Of a stretch of DNA of 64,000 nucleotides, positions 7,980-16,591 are shown piece after piece. The notes under the pieces are model-generated. The model ran no database searches, was not told the origin of the DNA, and saw only the letters and a list, made by a program, of their open reading frames with translations. The DNA is from Gaertneriomyces semiglobifer (taxonomy: Eukaryota > Chytridiomycota > Chytridiomycetes > Spizellomycetales > Spizellomycetaceae): positions 84,951-148,950 of the forward strand of contig JAHLKF010000035.1 of NCBI GenBank assembly GCA_025558075.1, written 5' to 3'. The position numbers and the translations under genes are program-made. Within the stretch, counting starts at the first letter, position 1, and each line of letters starts with the position of its first letter.

Positions 7980-10403
7980 ATGTTCAAATATAGATACTCA
8001 AAACTTATCGAAATAATGACCTGCTCATTCTATGAAGATGAGTTCTTTCCGGTTGACAATGCGGATATGCCAACTATTCTTACAAAGATCGAGTTGTGCG
8101 ACAAATCCAAACTCTGCCATCTCATCAAGAACAAGTATATGGATTCCAAATGGAGAAAACTGTATAAAGCCTACTTAAAGAAATGTTGGGTCCAAGGGAA
8201 TGAGTTCCGAGTAGAATATACATACTCGAAATATTCGTATGAAAATACTGGACGGCTGTTTTGTCGCAATGGGCTTGGACTTCAAGCCTTCCCTAGGGAC
8301 GTCAGGGCGTACCTATGTGGAGAGTTTTACGATGATATTGACCAAGTAAACAGTATGCCTGTTCTGTTGGCCCAAGTCTTTGAATCATACAATATCTCTG
8401 TACCCGAATTGGAGGAGTATGTTAATAATCGAAGTGCTTTCTTAGATAAAGAGCACCTTACTAAGAAAGATGTCCTTTCGCAACTGTTGACATCCTATAA
8501 ACCACCCTCCAACTCTCTACTCAAAAAGATCCATGCCGACATTTATACCAAACTGGTCCCCATCCTACAAAAAGAAGGCTGGTCCGAGAAAGTCTGGACT
8601 CATTTGAATACAGTACGCCACAAAGTTATCAAAGGCAACCTTCCTGGGTGCTTTCTGAGCCTTGTGATGCAGACACATGAACATGAAACCCTTAACGAGA
8701 TGTTCAACTTCTTTGAGTCCATGTACTTCTCTCCAGATGTGCCCGTGTTTGATGGAGGGCAGGTTCGAAAAGATCCCAGTCGAATTATTACTCAACATAC
8801 ACTTGATAAGTGTGAAGCGCAAGTACTAAATAATGCTGCGTTTTCTGTTAAACTTGCGATAAAACCCATGGAAGTATCGCCCGAATTCTATACAAAGTAC
8901 CACATCAGTGAAGACGACCTGCTTGATGATGATGAACAAAATGTAGAGAAAGACTTGGATATGGACGAGTATGTCATGGATATTCCTGATGATGAGGAGT
9001 TCCATTTACAGAAACTACAAAGATTTTATAATGATGGGTACTGCCCAAATCGAGCAGTGGCATATCTCAATAACTTTCTTGCCAAAATTACTCATGAGTC
9101 AACCGTATTTTATTGTTGGCGAGATTCACGTATGGAACCTTGGCTGCTTCGCGATAAGTCAACAACCAGAGGATCACTTAGCCATCGCTATCTCAAAAAG
9201 AAAGTTAAAACGGAGGACTCCAAGAAATGTAAATATGTTGATGTCCCAATGTTTAACGTGTGGGATGAAAACCCCTTCATCCTCACTTTCAAACGCGTTG
9301 TTATGAATCCTACCTACACCGGCGACATCAATTTTAAAGAACTTAATCTTTTCCGTGGATTCAAAGCAAAGCGTCTGGCCAAGTACGATCCTCAGGTTAT
9401 CGAACCTATTTTGCACCACATCAAGTACGTTATCAATTCTGATAATCAAGAGCATGCTGATTACACACTATCATGGTTGGCCCACATTGTCCAACATCCA
9501 GAAGAGAAGAATCGCACGGCACTTGTCCTCTACGGGAATCAAGGAACTGGAAAAAACATTCTCTTCGAGTTCTTTGGTGAAAAGATCATTGGCCGTGATC
9601 ATTATCTGTACTTGAACAATCTAGAGGACCTTACAGGACAGTTCACTTCATTGTCCGCTGCAAAAATCTTTGTTCTTGGTGATGAAATCTCATTCGCAGG
9701 GGGATATCGCACCAACAGCATCATCAAAAGCAAAGTCACACAATCATGGCAGAAACTTGAAAAGAAAGGTGTCGATCCTGTTATGATTGATGACTTTATG
9801 AACCTTTGTTTCTTATCGAACCATGATGATTGCATGCGTATCGAAGACACTGATCGTAGATACTTTGTTAAAAGGACTTCAAGCAAACACCGGAATGATC
9901 ACGAGTACTTCAATGCTCTTGCTGCACGATTGACACATGAGGCTGCGAATCACTTCTATACCTATCTTATGGAGCGAGATCTATCTGCCTTCAATGTACG
10001 TGACATTCCTGAAACAGAGGAGAAACAAAGTATGAAAATATATGCAAAAGCGCCTTTAGAGTTGTTTGCAGATGATCTATTGAATGGACAGATCAAGATC
10101 AATTCAGTGGTTACTTTGTGTGCGGATTCAGAAGAGGAAGAAGAAGAAGAGGAAGGTGAGCATGGCCGTCAAAGTCTCTACTTTGAAAGAAACAAAACCT
10201 ATGAAACCACGATCAATGTATTATTCAATCTTTATCGGGAGTACGTTGATGCAGGATTTGCTGGACGCAAAGCAGGTGCTGACTTACCAAAAATTGCCTT
10301 CAGTAGAGCCATCAGAAAACATCTGAAAATCGAGAACAAGTCAGGTCACCGCCACAATGGAACCCCTATTCTGTTAACTGTGGCTTCCCCAACCGAGGTC
10401 TGA
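7980..10403 (+). CDS. SF3 helicase replication protein with polymerase/primase-like N-terminal region
   Basis: The 807-residue product is the likely replicative protein. The superfamily 3 helicase core is at about residues 490-660: Walker A GNQGTGKN near 519-526, Walker B-like FVLGDEIS near 563, motif C CFLSNHDD near 609, then an arginine-rich DTDRRYFVKR. This is the helicase type of virophages and Polinton-like viruses. The N-terminal half has NTGRLFCRNGLGLQAFPRDV then YDDIDQVNSMPVLLAQ (about 95-135), a block I associate with the polymerase- or primase-like N-termini of such proteins. That part of the assignment is tentative. An eight-residue Glu tract lies near residue 720. No family B polymerase occurs in the element, so this gene is the best candidate for replication initiation. 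Confidence 0.88.
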   Translation: MFKYRYSKLIEIMTCSFYEDEFFPVDNADMPTILTKIELCDKSKLCHLIKNKYMDSKWRKLYKAYLKKCWVQGNEFRVEYTYSKYSYENTGRLFCRNGLGLQAFPRDVRAYLCGEFYDDIDQVNSMPVLLAQVFESYNISVPELEEYVNNRSAFLDKEHLTKKDVLSQLLTSYKPPSNSLLKKIHADIYTKLVPILQKEGWSEKVWTHLNTVRHKVIKGNLPGCFLSLVMQTHEHETLNEMFNFFESMYFSPDVPVFDGGQVRKDPSRIITQHTLDKCEAQVLNNAAFSVKLAIKPMEVSPEFYTKYHISEDDLLDDDEQNVEKDLDMDEYVMDIPDDEEFHLQKLQRFYNDGYCPNRAVAYLNNFLAKITHESTVFYCWRDSRMEPWLLRDKSTTRGSLSHRYLKKKVKTEDSKKCKYVDVPMFNVWDENPFILTFKRVVMNPTYTGDINFKELNLFRGFKAKRLAKYDPQVIEPILHHIKYVINSDNQEHADYTLSWLAHIVQHPEEKNRTALVLYGNQGTGKNILFEFFGEKIIGRDHYLYLNNLEDLTGQFTSLSAAKIFVLGDEISFAGGYRTNSIIKSKVTQSWQKLEKKGVDPVMIDDFMNLCFLSNHDDCMRIEDTDRRYFVKRTSSKHRNDHEYFNALAARLTHEAANHFYTYLMERDLSAFNVRDIPETEEKQSMKIYAKAPLELFADDLLNGQIKINSVVTLCADSEEEEEEEEGEHGRQSLYFERNKTYETTINVLFNLYREYVDAGFAGRKAGADLPKIAFSRAIRKHLKIENKSGHRHNGTPILLTVASPTEV

Positions 10404-10459
10404 ATATGGTGCTAAGTTACTCGAGATATGGAGCATATTGAACAATGAAATATAGTCCC

Positions 10460-10715
10460 ATCATCTGTGCCTAGTTAAGTAGATCATCTGTGCGGGGATC
10501 TGTGCATGGAGAGGGTATGTAGATAATTGTCAGTAATTGTAATAATTAATGAAGAGAAATTAATGTAGAAGCACAGATGGCACAGATGGCACAGATGATT
10601 TTGGATTCTTGCAATCGCTTTTCAAAAAAAAAAGTTCACAGAGGGTTGAATCAACTTTTTTCTGAAAACGGTTTTCTACGGACAGAAAGGCATCTGTGCA
10701 TCTGTGCATCTGTGC
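10460..10715. repeat. Third, diverged CACAGATG module in the element interior
   Basis: Same architecture as the TIR arrays: GCACAGATGGCACAGATG, then an A-tract and GTTCACAGAGGGTTGAAT, then CATCTGTGCATCTGTGC. The core has diverged from the TIR copies. It lies between the helicase gene and the Zn-ribbon gene. Candidate replication origin, packaging site or MITE. Confidence 0.8.
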
Positions 10716-10799
10716 GCCGCTCCACGATATCAACAATTGAATCGTTCTTCGTCACTTTCCGAGTCAGGTAGCAGGACAAAGTCTTTGACTTCGCGGCGT

Positions 10800-10949
10800 T
10801 TAATTCCAGCATTCGAGGCAATACGGTCTAGATCTTAATTTTGGAATAATCGCTCCGCAATCCTTGCATGTTGTGCAGCGATCTGGAATAATTAGATTGC
10901 CTTGTTTATCGCGTTGGAGTTGATAAACCGGGAATGTTTCTTTGGCCAT
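10800..10949 (-). CDS. Small zinc-ribbon protein
   Basis: A 49-residue frame from MAKETFPVYQ. It has two CxxC pairs, CTTCKDC and YCLEC, the usual layout of a zinc ribbon. An in-frame upstream Met would add 20 hydrophobic residues, but the internal Met at 10947-10949 gives a conventional soluble protein. It lies between the interior CACAGATG module and the 11056 gene. Role unknown; small zinc ribbons are common in transcription-linked viral proteins. Confidence 0.55.
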   Translation of the reverse strand: MAKETFPVYQLQRDKQGNLIIPDRCTTCKDCGAIIPKLRSRPYCLECWN

Positions 10950-11055
10950 GTTGTATTTCTTTAAATAGGAAACGAGGGAATAAAGTAGGACTGCGGTTGG
11001 AATGAACATATAACTTTGCGGCCAATGTTTAAATAGGATTTTTGATATTTGGTAA

Positions 11056-11325
11056 ATGTTGCGATTCAGTGAAGAATATTATGATACACCTAGAGAATGT
11101 GTTCAAGTGTCGTGTTTAGAATTGTTCGAGTCGTTAAAGCCAGAATTTCAGGAACAGTTCGTGAAAGATCTTGAAGAGATGAATACTGATGATGTTGTTG
11201 ACACCGGAACATTCAAAGTTCTGAAATGGTCGCTTCTATTCAGTAAACTGAGTTTGAAGTACAAAGATCATGTCAAAGTTGAAGAAGCACCAAAGAAAAG
11301 AAAGCGCAAAGCACCCAGCATCTAG
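11056..11325 (+). CDS. Unknown 89-residue protein with C-terminal basic motif
   Basis: Begins MLRFSEEYYDTPREC and ends in EEAPKKRKRKAPSI. The KKRKRK run is a good candidate nuclear localisation signal. The body is predicted helical and acidic. It is divergent from the Zn-ribbon gene, with a 106-bp shared upstream region. Not recognised. Confidence 0.5.
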   Translation: MLRFSEEYYDTPRECVQVSCLELFESLKPEFQEQFVKDLEEMNTDDVVDTGTFKVLKWSLLFSKLSLKYKDHVKVEEAPKKRKRKAPSI

Positions 11326-11598
11326 GGCGCTTAAATAAAATGTTAATCGATAAGGATTTCTATGACGTATGAATGTACGTCACAGAAAACCTGTGGAGCC
11401 TGCTTATTAGTCGGAAGTGCTCATGGCCTGTTGCTTGTTTGTTTTATGGGTCGGCTTAAACGTAGTAACAAAAACATGCCGGAGTCACAAATCTATTCAA
11501 TGAAGGTGCCATCACACAAGACGTTGGCTGCTCCTTGGGAGAGGGCCCAATCTCTCCCAATCATATGTTCTGAAAAAAAGATTTGTCCTAAACGCAAT
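11326..11598. other. Short intergenic region with CRE-like palindrome
   Basis: TGACGTA at 11373-11379 and TACGTCA at 11386-11392 form a 7-bp inverted repeat around ATGAAT/G. An open frame crossing this region on the plus strand overlaps the 3' end of the capsid gene and has no protein-like features. Confidence 0.5.
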
Positions 11599-12813
11599 CT
11601 ATACATCAGCAACGACTCCACCAATGCTCAGCGTAACATTCTCGTAGTAGTTCACAAGTAAACGAACCGACTCGGGAAGAGGATCCTTGTGAATAGTGGC
11701 AATTTTAAGTGACGAATTTGTTCCTTCAAATGACAAACCAGCGCTTGAAGACTTGGTGCGGTCCTGGAACGACCAGCCAAAGGAGAATTGCTTCTTGTCA
11801 TAATCAGCAAATGAGATATCCATATCGCCGAGACTGTCAAAATCAGTCTGCGATAACAGACTGGCGAGCAATGTCTGATTGTCGGTTGGTGAATGCGTGA
11901 AGCCGGCTTTCCCGCTGGGAATTGCGGTCATACCAAGAACAAGACGCCACTCCCTGAGATCCCAAGAGGAATAGTTCAAAGCAGCATCCTTTGTAGTATC
12001 AGCATTTGCGTCAACAAACATTGCATCAAATCCCTGCAAGGATCGCACTCCAGACATATTCAGATTAAAAATATTCTTTTCAGTGCCAGAAGCCGGCAGA
12101 AGAGCCTGGGTTGTTCTCGTATATTCATAGGAGATCCCTGCCGGGATTGGTCGCTCCGCGCCCGGCATGGCTCGAGTTGCATTAACGAACTGAGGGCTCG
12201 GAGTATGATAAGGCATCAAGAGCCTAATGTTCCTGACACGGATTTCGTCCACATTCGCACTTGGGAATACGGAGGCTGGGTCTGCAAGGACGATGGTGAA
12301 CTCCAGTGCCTGGTTCGGGAGTGCAAACACGTGAAAGAAACTTTTATTCTGAGGATTACAAAAACCAACCCATGGATGCATGTTCATGGAGACAGTTGCT
12401 CGAGTGTCGAATATATTATCGTTTGAATAACCGCTAAGTTGTCTCAACAATTTCTTATGTCCGGCCGGCATGTTCTTATAAACAGAGTTAAGATACGCCG
12501 GGAAGGACTCAATTTTTTCGACTATCTCCCCTCCGGCTACAATAGTCAAAGACTGAATGATGCTTTCCAGACCGAGATAAGTATTCTTAACATCGGCACC
12601 AGGAGTAATAGCGGTTCCGTTATTATATGCGGAAACATCCATGGAAAGGACCATTCTTGTAAGGTCAAATGATGTTGTGCAGGAATCACATACAATACGG
12701 ATGGGAGTCGAACTGCGGTCCTTTGAAGAATATTCGGCTTGATCGGTAGGAGAGAAGAAATGTATACCTTTTCCCAAAGGGTCACCAAATTGCCGAGCAG
12801 GAATTTCAGACAT
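11599..12813 (-). CDS. Major capsid protein, paralogue 1 (double jelly-roll type)
   Basis: A 404-residue product, the expected size for a Polinton-like virus major capsid protein. Blocks shared with the second capsid gene at 15043 are LPNQALEFTIVL, SSWDLREWRLVLG, and the C-terminal segment LKIATIHKDPLPESVRLLV followed by VTLSIGG. The residue pattern alternates beta-strand-like stretches as in double jelly-roll capsid proteins. It is on the minus strand, 63 bp from the packaging ATPase with the same orientation, forming a morphogenesis pair. Identity between the two paralogues is low, so they are not a recent duplication. Confidence 0.8.
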   Translation of the reverse strand: MSEIPARQFGDPLGKGIHFFSPTDQAEYSSKDRSSTPIRIVCDSCTTSFDLTRMVLSMDVSAYNNGTAITPGADVKNTYLGLESIIQSLTIVAGGEIVEKIESFPAYLNSVYKNMPAGHKKLLRQLSGYSNDNIFDTRATVSMNMHPWVGFCNPQNKSFFHVFALPNQALEFTIVLADPASVFPSANVDEIRVRNIRLLMPYHTPSPQFVNATRAMPGAERPIPAGISYEYTRTTQALLPASGTEKNIFNLNMSGVRSLQGFDAMFVDANADTTKDAALNYSSWDLREWRLVLGMTAIPSGKAGFTHSPTDNQTLLASLLSQTDFDSLGDMDISFADYDKKQFSFGWSFQDRTKSSSAGLSFEGTNSSLKIATIHKDPLPESVRLLVNYYENVTLSIGGVVADV

Positions 12814-12876
12814 GGAACGTTTCGTTTGATAATAGAAAACGAGGTAATTTATTAGTGCTGCGTTTAAGGCCCATGC

Positions 12877-13611
12877 TTATTCTGTGCTCGGTTTTCCCTC
12901 GGTGAACACGTCCTCATTCTTTGGTGTCTTTAGATCAATGTAGAGGAATGAATAAGGTTCTTTCGTTGCTCGATCTGCCACATCGATAAACTCGCGTTCA
13001 GTAAGGTGACATCTCAGTTCAGGTGCGATCTTTTCATATTGTTTCATATTCAGTCGATAAAGAATGACGTGTGTGTTATTAACACGCTGCAATGGCGTCA
13101 TTTGCAAAGTCTCATGAAAGGAGCACATTAATGAAATGCCGCTGTGTCTCGCTCGAGAGTAAAGAGTGTCAAGCATCTCTTTGATACCGCTGGATATTTC
13201 TTCATGTTTCTTGAGTTCCTTCTTCGGATCATTCCCGGTCTGTCGAGCGAGTATTCCGTAGTCGTCGATAACAATAAGAATGTGCTGCCGTGTCTTATCT
13301 CTTTTGTAGAGTTCTCTTTGTTTCTCAAACAAGGCGTTGAGGACATGGTTGGAGACTAAATGAGAAATGTATACATTGTTCTTTCGCTTAAGGCTGCTCC
13401 ATATGGGATCTTCAATAGAGGGAGTAAATATACACACGGCTGAATATGCTGGAGCGAGTTTCTCGATAAGGTTTACTTGACATGTTGTTTTACCGGATCG
13501 TGAAGAGCCGACAATGGAGAGAACAAAGAACTTTCTGGGAAATCCGGGCGGTGTCTTATCGATGAGTTTGACCTCGTTTTCTTTGGGGATCTTTACCTTG
13601 TGAATGTACAT
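12877..13611 (-). CDS. A32/FtsK-HerA-type genome packaging ATPase
   Basis: The 244-residue product has Walker A GSSRSGKTT at about residues 35-43 and Walker B ILIVIDDYG at 111-119. A downstream LYSRARHSGISLMCSFHE block carries the sensor and arginine-type residues typical of A32-like packaging ATPases in Polintons, virophages and large DNA viruses. Length is usual for the family. It would pump the genome into preformed capsids. It is upstream of and co-oriented with the first capsid gene and divergent from the penton gene across 53 bp. Confidence 0.9.
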   Translation of the reverse strand: MYIHKVKIPKENEVKLIDKTPPGFPRKFFVLSIVGSSRSGKTTCQVNLIEKLAPAYSAVCIFTPSIEDPIWSSLKRKNNVYISHLVSNHVLNALFEKQRELYKRDKTRQHILIVIDDYGILARQTGNDPKKELKKHEEISSGIKEMLDTLYSRARHSGISLMCSFHETLQMTPLQRVNNTHVILYRLNMKQYEKIAPELRCHLTEREFIDVADRATKEPYSFLYIDLKTPKNEDVFTEGKPSTE

Positions 13612-13664
13612 AGCGGATTAATTTCTTCTTAATAGTATAACAAGCAACATATTTTGTCGTCTAT

Positions 13665-14414
13665 ATGTATAGAGAATATATTCTGAATACGGCCATAGTC
13701 GGGGACTCGAGCAATGCTACATTCTATATCTCTCCTCCTCAGAGCATCTATGCATTCCGTGTGATCTCGGTGAATTTCATTCAATCGTGGGACATGATGA
13801 ATAGTACTAACAATACCATCCTCTTTGCAGAGATGGGCGATACCACTCCACGAAAAGCCACAATCGCACCAGGACACTACAATGCCTTTAACATTGGTGG
13901 AGCAGTAGCAACTGCAATGTCGAATGCAGGTGGACAGACGTACACCTGCACCTATGACGAGCGAACTCGACGGTTGAGGATTGAAACGACGGGAAGTAAA
14001 GAATTCAAACTGATTGAAGGTGCACGAGGTAGCACTGCATACTTGCAACTCGGAATGAGTAAATCGAGCGAAAGCGGTTACGCATTACCGGGCTTTACTC
14101 TGCCTGCTCCATTAAATCTATCTGCAAGTCAACCGATTCTTCTCACTAGCAGAACTCTGCAAACGTCAAATGGGATCACATACGTTGCAGGAATCAACAG
14201 TGATATGAACGTTCTTGCGTGTATCACACCGGACTCCTTTAATGATGTAGTGTCCTGGGTAAACCCGAGTGACAAAATGTTCCAGACGGGAGAAATCAGC
14301 ATGAGTTCTATTGATATTCAACTATTTGACAGCCAAACGATGCAACAAATCAAGACAACGGCTCCAATCGTTGTTGTTCTTGGTGTTTATGATGATCCTG
14401 CAGACCTCTTTTGA
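13665..14414 (+). CDS. Penton (minor capsid) protein, single jelly-roll type
   Basis: The 249-residue product starts MYREYILNTAIVGDSSNATF. It shows the pattern of Polinton-like minor capsid proteins: an N-terminal strand ending in a proline (ISPPQS), the block IAPGHYNAFNIGGAVATAM, then TYDERTRRLRIET, and a final strand pair ISMSSIDIQLFDS / APIVVVLGVYDD. Size and position beside the ATPase and capsid genes fit. It would occupy icosahedral vertices and hold the fibre. The stop is TGA at 14412-14414, and reading through it gives no plausible protein, which shows TGA is a true stop in this element. Confidence 0.78.
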   Translation: MYREYILNTAIVGDSSNATFYISPPQSIYAFRVISVNFIQSWDMMNSTNNTILFAEMGDTTPRKATIAPGHYNAFNIGGAVATAMSNAGGQTYTCTYDERTRRLRIETTGSKEFKLIEGARGSTAYLQLGMSKSSESGYALPGFTLPAPLNLSASQPILLTSRTLQTSNGITYVAGINSDMNVLACITPDSFNDVVSWVNPSDKMFQTGEISMSSIDIQLFDSQTMQQIKTTAPIVVVLGVYDDPADLF

Positions 14415-14455
14415 AGTTTTTTTTTCTTGATAGTGTTCAAGAAATCAACGATAAA

Positions 14456-14983
14456 ATGGATGAAGAACAGCAAAAATCGATCGCCGCAGCCCATCCCGAG
14501 GTTGAAGCAAGCCCTGCACAGGATGCAGTACACGAAAATGTACAGGATCACGCGGAGGATGCTCCAAAGCCAAAGGTGAAGAGGCAGATGACTGAAAAGC
14601 AAAAGGCGGCACTCAACGCCGCTCGAGAGAAACGCACAGCGAGATTGAGAGAAATGTCCAAGCAGAAGGCTGAAGAGGATGAGAAAAAACGGCTTGAGGA
14701 GGCCAAGAGACTGCTTGAAGAGGAAAAGGCAAAGAAGAAGGCCGCGAGATTAGCAAAGGCAGCAGCAAAAAACCCAGTTAAGGAAACTAAACTAAAGGAA
14801 CCAACACCTAAGAAGAAGCCAGTAAAAGCAAAGGCGCCAGTTGAACCTGAAGAGGAACATTCACCTCCCAATATAAAGATTCAGCCAACAAATCCAATTG
14901 CGTCAAGATTATACGATCAACAGGCCGAGGTCGCATTCAATAATCCTTATGATGTTATATTTGGGAATACATACAGAAGGTAA
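14456..14983 (+). CDS. Lys/Glu-rich coiled-coil virion-type protein
   Basis: ATG 14456 gives a product of about 175 residues. An acidic start (MDEEQQKSIAAAHPEVE) leads into a long charged helix of KAALNAAREKRTARLREMSK type (about residues 40-110). A Lys/Pro-rich linker follows, then a tail ending YDVIFGNTYRR. An earlier in-frame start would overlap the penton stop and add hydrophobic residues, so 14456 is preferred. The basic composition suggests nucleic-acid packaging or scaffolding. No family recognised. It lies between the penton and second capsid genes. Confidence 0.6.
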   Translation: MDEEQQKSIAAAHPEVEASPAQDAVHENVQDHAEDAPKPKVKRQMTEKQKAALNAAREKRTARLREMSKQKAEEDEKKRLEEAKRLLEEEKAKKKAARLAKAAAKNPVKETKLKEPTPKKKPVKAKAPVEPEEEHSPPNIKIQPTNPIASRLYDQQAEVAFNNPYDVIFGNTYRR

Positions 14984-15042
14984 AAGACATTCGGTGCTTT
15001 GAATATTTTTTTAGTTGACATCTTGTAAGAAAACCCTTCAAG

Positions 15043-16290
15043 ATGTCAATTAACAATCAAACTTCCGGTTCCACATATCCTGTCGTCCCCCAAAATTGGA
15101 TCTATGCATCTCGCCAATTTGAGATGAACAGTGATGCATTAAGTGAAAACATAATGATATATAGAGGAATCAAGGACAGCCACGACTCTCGTGCCTCAGG
15201 ATCTCCAATCAAGGTGGTGATTGACTCTCCAAGTTCTTTTCTAAGGCCGCAAAGAACCTACATGTCGTGTAGGATCACCCACTATAATGCCGACGGTACT
15301 CCAAACACAAATATCACAGCATCAGAAATTGGATTAATGTCTCATTTCAAGACCGCCACACTGCGTGTCTCAGGGAAAATTGCTGAGGAGTACTCGGACT
15401 ATCCGGAGCATGTTGGACAGCAATATACGTATGAAACGGCCGCGAGACGCAAGTATTTGCGATTGCTCGAAGGGGCTGGAAATGCCAACGCTATTAAGAA
15501 TGATGATGGCTCTGCCGTTGTCAGACATCACCTTCGTTTTGGACTTTTGAACAACATTAATGGGAACCCTTTGCCCCTTTGTTTGCTTCCGAACCAAGCC
15601 GTGGAACTGACGCTTACATTGAATACTCCACAGCAAGCAGTTACCAATGCGCCAGCGGGTGGCTATTTCATTGTCGATGATTTCCGAATAGTTGCCCAGT
15701 TAGTGACCCCCAGCGCAGAGTTCTTATCGAGTGCTTGGGCAGGTATTCGAAACGGCAAGTACCTCGAGTTGGACTACGTAGCCGGAGTGCAAACGGTAAA
15801 CAACTGCTCCGGAGCATCGCAAAACAATTTCATTATTCCATTGAGCAATTCTCGAGTAGTAGGGCTGATGCATCGCTTCAGAAAGAATGATGCTTATACG
15901 GCTACAACAGGGGACAAGTCGTTGATTTACGACAAAGCCAATTTGGTTTCTTGGAGATACCAGTTGGGCCAATGGCGTCTTCCATTGACAGAAGATTTCA
16001 AGGTAGAGGATGCTCTTATCAACGGTGCTTTATCGATGTCGGATTCAGAAAACTACGAAGCGGAGGATGTTGACTTTGATAACTTTGACTCGAAGCGGTT
16101 CACCATCCGTCACAACTTCCAATCGATTGATGAAGGAATGTCGAGCGCTTTAAATCTGACAGGGTCAGATGGAAACCTCAAATTGATTACTACACATTCA
16201 AGCCCACCTCCACCTACAAGTACAGTTCTTCTTACCACCGTGTTTGTTCACAGGACACTCTTGATTGGAAATACTATTGACACGGTCTGA
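15043..16290 (+). CDS. Major capsid protein, paralogue 2 (double jelly-roll type)
   Basis: A 415-residue product that aligns by eye with the 404-residue capsid protein. Shared blocks are LLPNQAVELTLTL, VSWRYQLGQWRLPL, and the C-terminal LKLITTHSSPPPP...TLLIGN. The central region carries an acidic insertion (ENYEAEDVDFDNFD). Whether one protein forms the capsid shell and the other a special position, or whether they are alternative shells, cannot be told from sequence. It ends at TGA 16288-16290. Confidence 0.78.
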   Translation: MSINNQTSGSTYPVVPQNWIYASRQFEMNSDALSENIMIYRGIKDSHDSRASGSPIKVVIDSPSSFLRPQRTYMSCRITHYNADGTPNTNITASEIGLMSHFKTATLRVSGKIAEEYSDYPEHVGQQYTYETAARRKYLRLLEGAGNANAIKNDDGSAVVRHHLRFGLLNNINGNPLPLCLLPNQAVELTLTLNTPQQAVTNAPAGGYFIVDDFRIVAQLVTPSAEFLSSAWAGIRNGKYLELDYVAGVQTVNNCSGASQNNFIIPLSNSRVVGLMHRFRKNDAYTATTGDKSLIYDKANLVSWRYQLGQWRLPLTEDFKVEDALINGALSMSDSENYEAEDVDFDNFDSKRFTIRHNFQSIDEGMSSALNLTGSDGNLKLITTHSSPPPPTSTVLLTTVFVHRTLLIGNTIDTV

Positions 16291-16387
16291 TTCGACAAAC
16301 ATGGAGCGAAGACCGATAAAGTGTGAAAGAAACTTGTATTTTGATGGATCATAAAATCTATCAGAACACAATAATCAGATAAATGGA

Positions 16388-16549
16388 CTACTTTTTCATA
16401 CGTTTAAGCACGTACGGAAGTAACTGGGGAGGGACTTTGGAGAGATCCTTCTTTCCTTTCTTAGGAGGAGGTCTAATTTTTTGTGAGATAGTGGCCCTCC
16501 AATTGGGGGATGGAGCAATTTTAGACGCTTTCATTCTTTTACCGGGCAT
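16388..16549 (-). CDS. 53-residue highly basic protein
   Basis: Starts MPGKRMKASKIAPSPNW at 16549 and ends VLKRMKK at the stop 16388-16390. About a third of residues are Lys/Arg, with Pro-rich stretches (IRPPPKKGKK). This composition is like small DNA-condensing core proteins of DNA viruses, but no homology is claimed. It is co-oriented with the disordered protein at 16592-18070, with 42 bp between them. Confidence 0.5.
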   Translation of the reverse strand: MPGKRMKASKIAPSPNWRATISQKIRPPPKKGKKDLSKVPPQLLPYVLKRMKK

Positions 16550-16591
16550 TCTATGATATACGGGTATTATCTACTTATAAGCAACACTATT

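Noticed and set aside
11373..11392. TGACGTA...TACGTCA as a CRE-type operator or terminator
   Set aside because: Only 7-bp arms and a single occurrence; chance cannot be excluded.
11362..11661. 99-codon plus-strand frame
   Set aside because: Overlaps the 3' end of the first capsid gene on the opposite strand, with odd composition and no domain.
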